Shown one piece after another: positions 1 through 5,694 of a stretch of 34,897 nt of DNA. Where the stretch lies: positions 1 to 34,897 of the forward strand of contig SUWG01000027.1 in NCBI GenBank assembly GCA_015061625.1. Direction: 5' to 3'. The first letter of the stretch is position 1. The number at the start of each line of letters is the position of its first letter. The position numbers were made by a program, and so were the translations under genes. The DNA is from Lentisphaerota bacterium. GTDB taxonomy: Bacteria > Verrucomicrobiota > Lentisphaeria > Victivallales > Victivallaceae. The notes below the pieces were generated by a model. The model worked only from the letters and a program-made list of their open reading frames with translations, was not told where the DNA came from and ran no database searches.

Positions 1-63
1 GATCAAATCATTAAGCCAAGCCATGCCCAGGAGTTGATTTTGGATAAAGTTCCAAATGCTCAT
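1..63 (-). CDS. Permease N-terminus, ArsP/DUF318-like (partial)
   Basis: Only the first 21 codons lie in the window; the gene runs off the left edge. An ATG at 63-61 follows a GAAAGG ribosome-binding sequence 11 nt upstream and opens MSIWNFIQNQLLGMAWLNDL. This resembles the start of two-domain membrane permeases of the DUF318/ArsP family, which commonly begin with a short amphipathic segment containing QxxLGMxWLN. It lies 58 bp downstream of the arsR-type gene in the same direction, the usual order for a repressor with its metal or metalloid permease. The family call rests on 21 residues and gene order, so it is tentative. The export substrate (arsenical, organoarsenical or metal) cannot be told. 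Confidence 0.55.
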   Translation of the reverse strand, partial: MSIWNFIQNQLLGMAWLNDLI

Positions 64-121
64 ATCTACATACCTTTCTTTGTTATTTAGCAAAAAGGCT
101 AAATATAATTCTAAAAAAATA

Positions 122-415
122 TTACTCTGCCTGTTTCTTGTTGATACACTCAATGGTATTGAGTATGCATGGACAACTCAGGCGATAATAAACCTGTTTG
201 CCACGTTTGTCATCAATGATAATTCCGGCGTTTTTCAAGATGGTCAAATGCTGGCTGACAGTTGCAAACTTCACTCCGACAGCGTTGACAAATTCACAGA
301 CACAATGTTCCATCCCATCAGCAAGCTGCTTAACGATCCACAGCCGGATAGGATGTCCCAGAGCTTTGAATACCTCTGCTTCTTTTTTGCAACAGTCTTT
401 TTCATAGATAAGCAT
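122..415 (-). CDS. ArsR-family metalloregulatory repressor
   Basis: A 97-aa winged-helix repressor of the ArsR/SmtB family, cytoplasmic and expected to bind DNA as a dimer until it senses a metal or metalloid. Visible features are FKALGHPIRLWIVKQL (helix 1-2), a CVCEF motif at about residues 38-42 matching the ELCVCDL metal-binding position, the recognition segment VSQHLTILKNAGII and a wing with RGKQVYYRL. Extra cysteines occur near the N-terminus (CCKKE, residues 8-9) and the C-terminus (SCPC, about 79-82). The start follows a GAGGTG ribosome-binding site 4 nt upstream. The next gene in the operon is a permease start, which supports a resistance role. The exact ligand is unknown. Confidence 0.9.
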   Translation of the reverse strand: MLIYEKDCCKKEAEVFKALGHPIRLWIVKQLADGMEHCVCEFVNAVGVKFATVSQHLTILKNAGIIIDDKRGKQVYYRLSCPCILNTIECINKKQAE

Positions 416-435
416 AAAACACCTCGTTATTTAGT

Positions 436-463
436 AATATAACATAATGTTCTAATTTTTCAA
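436..463 (-). promoter_or_regulatory. arsR promoter with overlapping palindrome
   Basis: On the minus strand TTGAAA (458-463) and TATATT (436-441) are separated by 16 bp, 21 bp before the arsR start. An 11-bp palindrome AACATAATGTT (441-451) sits in the spacer and touches the -10 box, the expected place for an autoregulatory ArsR operator. Confidence 0.65.
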
Positions 464-934
464 GCCGCTTTTTTAGAAAAAGCAATATTTTCAGTTGATG
501 GCAACAGGAGAAACCTTGCCGCCTTTTTTGCATTTTAAGGGGCGTGTCGCGGCAGTTACGGCAAGGTTCGGGGAAGTGGCAAAAAGCAACGAAAAAGCCC
601 TCGTGAAGTGGTTTTGTGAAAAAACTTCACAGAATTTTTGTCAGACTTGAAAAAATGGTCAGCGTTTTTTATCTTCCCTCATGCGCAGGTTCGATGCAAA
701 ATTGAATTTTTGTTAATAATCAAACACTTGCAAAAAGAATCTTGATTTTTACACTTTTCAGAAAAAGTCAGAATAGAGAGTGATTTCAGACAAAATCCGG
801 GGCAAAACGGTCTGATTTCAGCATCTCTCGTGTATTTATTACACACTGGCAGAAATATTGTAAAAGCCTTTGAACAAAAGAGTGTTACAAAATAACAGCA
901 AGGATGATTTTTTCAGGTAGATTAAAAGGGGGAT
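464..934. other. Intergenic region with two inverted repeats, no gene seen
   Basis: About 470 bp with no convincing ORF on either strand. Two structures stand out. A 10-bp inverted repeat pairs AACCTTGCCG (512-521) with CGGCAAGGTT (559-568) around a 37-nt loop. A 7-bp hairpin pairs GTGAAGT (603-609) with ACTTCAC (624-630). The rest is AT-rich with T/A runs. A structured RNA is possible, but I recognise no known family (it lacks tmRNA, RNase P and SRP signatures). Confidence 0.4.
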
Positions 935-956
935 AAAAAAAATGGCGGAGAGAGAG
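935..956 (-). repeat. attR-like copy of tRNA-Ser 3' end
   Basis: Twenty-two bases identical to 1349-1370: eight A then TGGCGGAGAGAGAG on the plus strand, which is the tRNA-Ser acceptor 3' half, CCA and T8 tail when read on the minus strand. The sequence diverges on both sides. Confidence 0.7.
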
Positions 957-1160
957 TCACTCTCCCAAATGTTGCCATTTAGCTTGTTTTACGCTCAAAG
1001 TCCTTGATTATCAGAAGTCCATTCCCGTATTTTTCGAAAATATATGCGTTTTTGAAACCTGATAAAAAAGGTTCTTTTTGGCACTTCTCATCATTCGTAA
1101 TGAAGTATTGCAATCCGGAACTCTCATTTTTCATTTTTACATCATATGAGCGAAGCGAAT

Positions 1161-1332
1161 GCTTCATATTTGGAGTGAAACGGAAAATGCTTCATAGCAG
1201 AATGAAATGGAGCTGCTTCATCGTCAGGCGTTTTTTATGAAGCATTTTGCGGCGATGCCGCAAAATATGAAGCGCATCTTGCGATGCATGAAGCGGCACT
1301 GCGTGCCATGAAGCAAAGCCTGACGGCTTCAT
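1161..1332. repeat. Array of perfect hairpins separated by ATGAAGC
   Basis: Four copies of ATGAAGC (1237, 1267, 1288, 1308) and four of its complement GCTTCAT (1161, 1189, 1215, 1326). Between consecutive ATGAAGC copies lie perfect stem-loops of different sequence: ATTTTGCGGC/GCCGCAAAAT (1244-1266, 3-nt loop), GCATC/GATGC (1274-1287), GGCAC/GTGCC (1295-1307) and AAGCC/GGCTT (1316-1329). The stems vary while the heptamer is invariant, so it is not a CRISPR array or a simple tandem repeat. A related pair of hairpins follows tRNA-Pro at 24891-24927. Confidence 0.85.
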
Positions 1333-1333
1333 T

Positions 1334-1362
1334 CCGCCATTTTTTTGCAAAAAAAATGGCGG
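1334..1362. repeat. Palindrome over tRNA-Ser 3' terminus
   Basis: Perfect 13-bp arms, CCGCCATTTTTTT (1334-1346) and AAAAAAATGGCGG (1350-1362), around a 3-nt centre. The right arm is the 3' end of tRNA-Ser read on the plus strand. The left arm is an inverted copy of it outside the gene. It could act as the tRNA terminator or as inverted core sites for an integrase. Confidence 0.8.
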
Positions 1363-1370
1363 AGAGAGAG
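1349..1370 (-). repeat. attL-like core within tRNA-Ser 3' end
   Basis: Tail and 3' terminus of tRNA-Ser, identical over 22 bp to 935-956. It also forms the tRNA-side arm of the palindrome at 1334-1362. Confidence 0.7.
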
Positions 1371-1446
1371 GGATTTGAACCCTCGGTGAGGTTGCCCCCA
1401 CAGCGATTTTCGAGACCGCCGCCTTAGACCACTCAGCCATCTCTCC
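1357..1446 (-). tRNA. tRNA-Ser(CGA)
   Basis: A 90-nt class II tRNA with encoded CCA. The acceptor GGAGAGA pairs with TCTCTCC, the discriminator is G, the anticodon stem GCGGT/ATCGC encloses loop CTCGAAA with anticodon CGA (reads UCG), a long variable arm is present, and the T stem-loop is GAGGG-TTCAAAT-CCCTC. It lies downstream of the STAS gene on the same strand but has its own promoter. Confidence 0.97.
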
Positions 1447-1458
1447 GGATGATTTGAT

Positions 1459-1487
1459 AATATAGCACCGGATTGCCGCTTTCGCAA
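1459..1487 (-). promoter_or_regulatory. tRNA-Ser promoter
   Basis: Minus-strand TTGCGA (1482-1487), 17-bp spacer, TATATT (1459-1464), 12 bp before the tRNA 5' end. The -35 and spacer lie within the hairpin at 1462-1499. Confidence 0.65.
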
Positions 1488-1499
1488 GTCCGGTACTAT
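1462..1499 (-). terminator. Hairpin after the STAS gene
   Basis: Stem of ATAG/CTAT, ACCGGA/TCCGGT and TTGC/GCAA with one mismatch and one bulged base, starting 7 bp after the STAS stop codon. It lacks a clean U-tract, so terminator function is moderate, and it overlaps the tRNA-Ser promoter. Confidence 0.5.
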
Positions 1500-1506
1500 G
1501 ATTTTT

Positions 1507-2007
1507 TTATTCAGACTGTTTTTTCAGGCGTTCCACATCCTGATCGGCAAATTCAATGACCTGTTTGAATTTTTCCGCATTGGCACTATCCGCCCCAACC
1601 AACGCCCGGTGCGCTTCCGCCACCGTTTGAGCCGTCGTCAGCATATCACTGCGGCCACCGGTCGGCAACGACACACCATTACCGGATGTATTGCCCTTTT
1701 CTTCTGCCAGTTTGAAAAGTTTTGCCACACCAAGATCACGCAGCAGCTTCAAAAGAACTTCACTTGCTCCGATCAGCATGACCTGCGAACCGAATTTGCG
1801 CAATTTCAACGCCAGCATCGTCAGTACCCCCATAAAGGTACTATCCATCGCTTCACAGTTTTCCAAATCTATCTGCAACCAGTTATCTTTGGTCAACTTG
1901 CCGGCCAACTCCCGCAACGGAACCGCATAATCAAAATTTGCCCGGCCGCTGACCGTTACCATATAACCGCCGTCAAGAGCTGTGATTTGCAAATCCTCAC
2001 TTTTCAT
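1507..2007 (-). CDS. STAS-domain anti-sigma factor antagonist
   Basis: A 166-aa cytoplasmic protein with an N-terminal STAS domain (about residues 5-105). The hallmark phosphorylation site is present as MDSTFMG with Ser56, preceded by the beta strand LQIDLENC. The family binds or releases anti-sigma factors (partner-switching) depending on serine phosphorylation. Beyond the STAS fold there is a 60-residue, Thr/Ala- and Glu/Lys-rich C-terminal extension, ending in a helical segment, with no recognised domain. It begins 14 bp after the alaS stop and has a GAGGGG ribosome-binding site, so it is probably co-transcribed with alaS. No anti-sigma kinase of the RsbW type lies in the window, so its partner is elsewhere. 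Confidence 0.85.
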   Translation of the reverse strand: MKSEDLQITALDGGYMVTVSGRANFDYAVPLRELAGKLTKDNWLQIDLENCEAMDSTFMGVLTMLALKLRKFGSQVMLIGASEVLLKLLRDLGVAKLFKLAEEKGNTSGNGVSLPTGGRSDMLTTAQTVAEAHRALVGADSANAEKFKQVIEFADQDVERLKKQSE

Positions 2008-2021
2008 AATCGCCCCTCAAG

Positions 2022-3809
2022 TTATTTGGTCGCCGCTTCGCCGATGACCGCCTTGATCCGGCGGACTCCACGGCTGGAACTTTCCTCTTTCAGAATTTTG
2101 AACGCCACCAAATCTCCGGTGTTTTCTGCATGAGGCCCGCCGCAAATCTCTTTGCTGACGTCTCCCATAGTGTAAACTTTGACCACTTCGCCGTATTTAT
2201 TGCCGAAAAGTCCCATCGCTCCGGCGGCTCTGGCTTCATCCACACTCATTTCTTCACAGATAACCGGCAGTTTGCGGGCAATGGCATCATTGACCAATGC
2301 GGCAACTTCCTGTATCTGCTCCGGAGTCATCTTATCCGGATGGGAAAAGTCAAAACGCAAACGTTCCGCAGTAATATTGGAACCGCGCTGCTCAACATGA
2401 GTTCCCAGAACTTTACGCAACGCCGCATGAAGCAAGTGCGTGGCACTATGCAACTTCGCCGTCTCCTCGGAGTGATCGGCCAGACCGCCTTTGAACTTCT
2501 GCTCCGCACCGGCTCTGGACAATTCCTGATGTTTGGCATACGCCGCCTGGAAACCATCGACATCCACTTCAAAGCCCTGCTCTTTAGCCATTTCCACGGT
2601 CAACTCAAGCGGAAATCCGTAAGTTTCATACAAGTTAAAGGCATTCTTGCCGCTGATAACTTTTTTGGTGATATGAGCCGGAACCCGGTCGATAAGTTTC
2701 TGGAATTCTTTGGTTCCATGCTCCAAGGCGGCGGCAAACTGCTTTTCTTCACGCTCAAGTTCACTGGTAATGATTTCAGCATTATTCTGCAATTCCGGAT
2801 AGAATTCACCCCACTGCTCAATAACTTTTTCAGCGATGCGGGAGGCAAACTCGGTAGTGATACCGATTTTGCGGCCTTCCCGGATGGCACGGCGGATCAA
2901 GCGGCGCAACACATAGGGCTGATCCACCCGGCCCGGAGTAATACCGTCACCGATGATGAATGTCGCCGCCCGCAGGTGATCGACGATGATACGCTCACTG
3001 GAAGTGCGTTCATTGGCCGGAATGCCCGGCACACCGCGGATGGCATCCAATTCAGCAAACAATGAAGCGAAAACTTCCGTTTCATAGCAGCTGGGTTTGC
3101 CTTGCAATACCGCCGTGATACGCTCAAGGCCCATACCGGTATCCACGTTGCGCTGTGCCAGAGGCTCAAATTTGCCCTCGGCATTTTTGTTGTACTGCAT
3201 GAAAACGTCGTTCCATATCTCCACCCACAACTTATTTGACGGATCGAAAACTTCCGGAGCCGGTGCTTCACCAGTCCAATAAAACATTTCAGTATCCGGC
3301 CCGCAGGGACCGGTAGTTCCCGCCGGGCCCCACCAATTGTCTTTCTTGCCCAGTTTGGCAATACGTTCAGCCGGGATACCCAGATTGTGCCAGATATTCC
3401 ACGCTTCTTCATCAAAAGGACAATCCTCGTCACCGGCAAACACCGTCACCGCCAGTTGAGAAAGCGGAATACCCAGTTCTTTGGTCAGAAAGTTGAAACT
3501 GAAGTTGATCGCCTCTTCCTTGAAATAATCGCCCAGCGACCAGTTGCCCAGCATTTCAAAGAAGGTCAGATGCACTGCGTCACCGACTTCATCGATATCT
3601 CCGGTACGGATACACTTCTGGCAGTCGGTCAATCTGCGGCCCGCCGGATGTTTCGCGCCCTGTAAATAGGGAACCAGAGGATGCATTCCCGCCGTGGTGA
3701 ATAAACAGGTCGGGTCATTATCCGGAATCAGCGAAGCACTCTTGATTTCCGCATGGCCGTTGGCTTTGAAAAACTCAATGTACTTTCTTCTCAATTCATT
3801 AGCAGTCAT
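2022..3809 (-). CDS. alaS: Alanyl-tRNA synthetase, short form lacking C-Ala domain
   Basis: Charges tRNA-Ala with alanine and clears mischarged Ser/Gly. The class II catalytic core is clear near the N-terminus (RRKYIEFFKANGH; LFTTAGMHPLVPYL; FFEMLGNWSLGDYF; NVDTGMGLERI). The editing domain follows, with zinc-binding HSATH (H454, H458) and CGGPH (C556, H560) motifs intact. The protein ends at 595 aa, right after the editing domain; the usual bacterial enzyme is about 870 aa and carries a coiled-coil plus C-Ala (DHHA1-type) domain. The next gene is a STAS protein, so the missing part is not a frameshifted neighbour. The ATG start has a GGAG sequence about 12 nt upstream and a promoter at 3851-3879. 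The only synthetase in the window; presumably essential. Confidence 0.95.
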   Translation of the reverse strand: MTANELRRKYIEFFKANGHAEIKSASLIPDNDPTCLFTTAGMHPLVPYLQGAKHPAGRRLTDCQKCIRTGDIDEVGDAVHLTFFEMLGNWSLGDYFKEEAINFSFNFLTKELGIPLSQLAVTVFAGDEDCPFDEEAWNIWHNLGIPAERIAKLGKKDNWWGPAGTTGPCGPDTEMFYWTGEAPAPEVFDPSNKLWVEIWNDVFMQYNKNAEGKFEPLAQRNVDTGMGLERITAVLQGKPSCYETEVFASLFAELDAIRGVPGIPANERTSSERIIVDHLRAATFIIGDGITPGRVDQPYVLRRLIRRAIREGRKIGITTEFASRIAEKVIEQWGEFYPELQNNAEIITSELEREEKQFAAALEHGTKEFQKLIDRVPAHITKKVISGKNAFNLYETYGFPLELTVEMAKEQGFEVDVDGFQAAYAKHQELSRAGAEQKFKGGLADHSEETAKLHSATHLLHAALRKVLGTHVEQRGSNITAERLRFDFSHPDKMTPEQIQEVAALVNDAIARKLPVICEEMSVDEARAAGAMGLFGNKYGEVVKVYTMGDVSKEICGGPHAENTGDLVAFKILKEESSSRGVRRIKAVIGEAATK

Positions 3810-3850
3810 AATCCAATCATCTCCATATAAGGATTAAAGTTCATCTTTAT

Positions 3851-3879
3851 AAGATAATACCACACTCAACTTTTTTCAA
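3851..3879 (-). promoter_or_regulatory. alaS promoter
   Basis: Minus-strand TTGAAA (3874-3879), 17-bp spacer, TATCTT (3851-3856). The -10 region reads GTATTATCTTA, shared with the rfbB and fic promoters. Confidence 0.6.
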
Positions 3880-3893
3880 GCAGATTTCACACT

Positions 3894-4571
3894 CTAATCA
3901 CGCTTTTCCCGGCGATACTCCCATGGCGGCAAAGGATTATGTTTCTGCCACAACCCCTGACGGAGCCGGCGCGCCGAATTCTGCGCATTTTCCAAATCAC
4001 GCTCACCGGAGGCATAATCGGCATAATACCACGCATTTCCCTCGAAAACCATCTCCAGATTTATATATCTGCCGCCCAGCATCACCTTCCCCACACTGCG
4101 GCCGTAACGATCTACCGAAATAACTTCCACCCGGACATTTTCTCCGAGAATTTTTCCCCTCAATGCATCACGGGAAGCAATACCGTATTCCTGATCGGCT
4201 TCCGGAGCATCGATACCGTAAAAACGCACTTTATAACGTTTTTCCGTGCCGCCATCGGAAACCAGCAAAGTCAAAGTATCTCCGTCATAAATTTCGATCA
4301 CCTGACCATTCAAAATCTGTTGCGGCACCGCCCTGCCCTCCGGCACACCGCCGCCGGGAAGCATCCTGACCACAAAACCGGGCAGATAATCCTTGTATTT
4401 CAATAAATTTATACCGGTTCTGCCCAGACGGTCAAGGTTGAAAAGCAATCCGCCGAGCAGTAACAGAAAAATGACCAGCAAAGATTTTCTGAATATTTTG
4501 CCCCACGCCCAGGAAGCAACCTTTTTACCCGCCTCTTTTACTGCACTTCTACCTTTTTTGCCAACTGCCAT
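3894..4571 (-). CDS. Membrane-anchored thermonuclease (SNase-like)
   Basis: A 225-aa protein with one N-terminal transmembrane segment (about residues 30-45, SLLVIFLLLLGGLLF) and a C-terminal staphylococcal-nuclease-like domain (about 88-220). Active-site elements are present: YDGDTL (Asp96 region), RFYGIDAPE (Arg116, Glu124) and VDRYGRSVG (Arg155/Arg158). Members cut DNA or RNA phosphodiester bonds with calcium. The topology suggests an anchored nuclease facing the periplasm. The ATG at 4571 is chosen over an upstream TTG (4658) because GGGAG sits 9 nt before it and the extra 29 residues have no support. It is divergent from the lipoprotein-rubrerythrin pair. Whether it processes environmental DNA or has a housekeeping role is unknown. 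Confidence 0.85.
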   Translation of the reverse strand: MAVGKKGRSAVKEAGKKVASWAWGKIFRKSLLVIFLLLLGGLLFNLDRLGRTGINLLKYKDYLPGFVVRMLPGGGVPEGRAVPQQILNGQVIEIYDGDTLTLLVSDGGTEKRYKVRFYGIDAPEADQEYGIASRDALRGKILGENVRVEVISVDRYGRSVGKVMLGGRYINLEMVFEGNAWYYADYASGERDLENAQNSARRLRQGLWQKHNPLPPWEYRREKRD

Positions 4572-4661
4572 AAAAATATATTCTCCCGCGATTACTATTG
4601 TTGCAAAAGAAAATATAACCGCAAAACCGCAAAAAAACAAGTCTCTTATACCGGACAACTC

Positions 4662-4689
4662 TTGATTTTTCGCCGCACTGATTTATAAT
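4662..4689 (+). promoter_or_regulatory. Promoter of lipoprotein-rubrerythrin operon
   Basis: TTGATT (4662-4667), 16-bp spacer, consensus TATAAT (4684-4689), 57 bp before the lipoprotein start. Confidence 0.65.
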
Positions 4690-4746
4690 TGAAAAACAGA
4701 GGAGAGCCACCGGATGGTCCGATGGTAAAAAAGAGGAGAAGAAAGT

Positions 4747-5037
4747 ATGAAAAAAAGTCTTCTGATCTGGGGAGCGCTCGTCGTCGTCGCGCTCTGTTTC
4801 GTCGGGTGTTGCTACTACAACACCACCCACTGCACCCATCATCACGCCAGCGCAGACAACTGCCCGACCTGTGATCAGCAGGATGGTGATGACGGCGATG
4901 TGGAAACCGTAACCATCGAAGCCGTTGAACTGGTTCCCGCCGATGCCCCGGCACAGGGCAATGCCCCCGCTGCCAACGCTCCGGCAACCCACACCCACCC
5001 GGCTCCGGCGGCCAATGCTCCGGCATCCGGCAACTGA
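4747..5037 (+). CDS. Small Cys/His-rich lipoprotein
   Basis: A 96-aa predicted lipoprotein. A lysine start and hydrophobic stretch lead to a lipobox-like VALCFVGC, giving acylation at Cys21. The mature N-terminus is dense in potential metal ligands: Cys22, His28, Cys29, His31-33, Cys39, Cys42 (a CPTC pair). An acidic patch (DGDDGD) follows, then a low-complexity tail rich in Ala, Pro and Asn with APAANAP-type repeats. The start has GAGGAG 9 nt upstream. Rubrerythrin starts 20 bp downstream, so the two are probably co-transcribed, which makes an envelope metal-binding or redox-stress role conceivable. I recognise no named family, and the repetitive tail may just be a surface linker. Confidence 0.75.
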   Translation: MKKSLLIWGALVVVALCFVGCCYYNTTHCTHHHASADNCPTCDQQDGDDGDVETVTIEAVELVPADAPAQGNAPAANAPATHTHPAPAANAPASGN

Positions 5038-5057
5038 TATGTATTCAGAGGCAATGT

Positions 5058-5636
5058 ATGGAATTATCCATCCGCAACACCAGAACTGAACAAAATCTGC
5101 TCAAGGCATTTGCCGGAGAATCCCAGGCGCGTAACCGTTACACCTATTTCGCAGCACAGGCAAGAAAAGAAAATTTCATGCAAATAGCAGCAATTTTCGC
5201 TGAAACTGCCGATCAGGAAAAGGAACACGCCGAAAGATTTTTCAAATTCCTTGAGGGCGGTCTGGTCAGCATCACCGCTGAATATCCAGCCGGAGTGATC
5301 TGCGATACGGCACACAATCTGGCGGCAGCCGCCGCCGGAGAATATGACGAATGGCATGATCTCTACCCGGAATTTGCCGAAATTGCCAGAGAGGAGGGTT
5401 TCGCCAAGATCGGTGCGATTTTCGACTTCGTTTGCGTGGCAGAAAAACAGCACGAAAAACGCTACCGCGACCTGCTGTGGAATATTGAAAACGATCTGGT
5501 TTTCAAACGCCCGGCTCCGGTGGTGTGGCGATGCCTGAATTGCGGCTATCTCCACAGCGGAACCAAAGCCCCGGAACGTTGTCCTTCCTGCGACCACGCC
5601 CGCGGATACTTTGAGATCCTCGCCGAAAACTGGTGA
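5058..5636 (+). CDS. Rubrerythrin
   Basis: A 192-aa non-haem diiron protein that reduces hydrogen peroxide in anaerobes using electrons from rubredoxin-type centres. The N-terminal ferritin-like four-helix domain shows AFAGESQARNRYTYFA (Glu21), EKEHAER (Glu54, His57) and a second helix pair with CVAEKQHEKRY. The C-terminal rubredoxin-like domain (about 155-190) has WRCLNCGYLH and RCPSCDH, giving the four iron ligands. Length and domain order are standard. It follows the lipoprotein gene with a GAGG ribosome-binding site, and a strong hairpin terminator follows. It is consistent with an obligate anaerobe. Confidence 0.96.
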   Translation: MELSIRNTRTEQNLLKAFAGESQARNRYTYFAAQARKENFMQIAAIFAETADQEKEHAERFFKFLEGGLVSITAEYPAGVICDTAHNLAAAAAGEYDEWHDLYPEFAEIAREEGFAKIGAIFDFVCVAEKQHEKRYRDLLWNIENDLVFKRPAPVVWRCLNCGYLHSGTKAPERCPSCDHARGYFEILAENW

Positions 5637-5644
5637 CAGCCGGT

Positions 5645-5687
5645 AAATATGTCCCGGAAATGCTAAATTTCATTCCGGGGCATATTT
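5645..5687. terminator. Bidirectional terminator, rubrerythrin / glycosidase
   Basis: Long stem pairing AAATATG with CATATTT and CCCGGAA with TTCCGGG around a short AT-rich loop, between two convergent genes. Confidence 0.8.
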
Positions 5688-5694
5688 CTGTTAT

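Larger units (their letters stand above)
935..1370 (-). mobile_element. 414-bp element at tRNA-Ser 3' end, flanked by 22-bp repeats
   Basis: A 22-bp direct repeat of the tRNA-Ser 3' end plus its poly-T tail occurs at 1349-1370 (inside the intact tRNA) and again at 935-956, 414 bp away. Duplication of a tRNA 3' end is the footprint left by tyrosine-recombinase integration. The enclosed DNA has no integrase: it holds a hairpin array (1161-1332) and a doubtful 62-codon ORF (979-1167, minus). It may be a deletion derivative or a non-autonomous element mobilised in trans. Confidence 0.55.

Noticed and set aside
1-90. Plus-strand partial ORF ending at 90
   Set aside because: It lacks family features, and the minus strand has a ribosome-binding site, ATG and permease-like start in the same DNA.
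979-1167. 62-codon minus-strand ORF inside the tRNA-Ser element
   Set aside because: It starts in the hairpin array, has no ribosome-binding site and resembles no family I know. More likely part of the non-coding element.
1161-1332. CRISPR array
   Set aside because: The repeat is only 7 bp, spacers are short, palindromic and unequal in length, and no cas genes are present.
1192-1440. 82-codon ORF reading through tRNA-Ser
   Set aside because: It is a translation of the tRNA and the hairpin array (MAEWSKAAV... is the usual artefact of a tRNA-Ser gene).
2022-2024. Frameshift or premature stop shortening alaS
   Set aside because: The region after the stop encodes an intact STAS gene 14 bp later, so no missing C-Ala coding sequence remains there.
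2130-3065. 311-codon plus-strand ORF
   Set aside because: Antisense to alaS, no ribosome-binding site, no recognisable motif.
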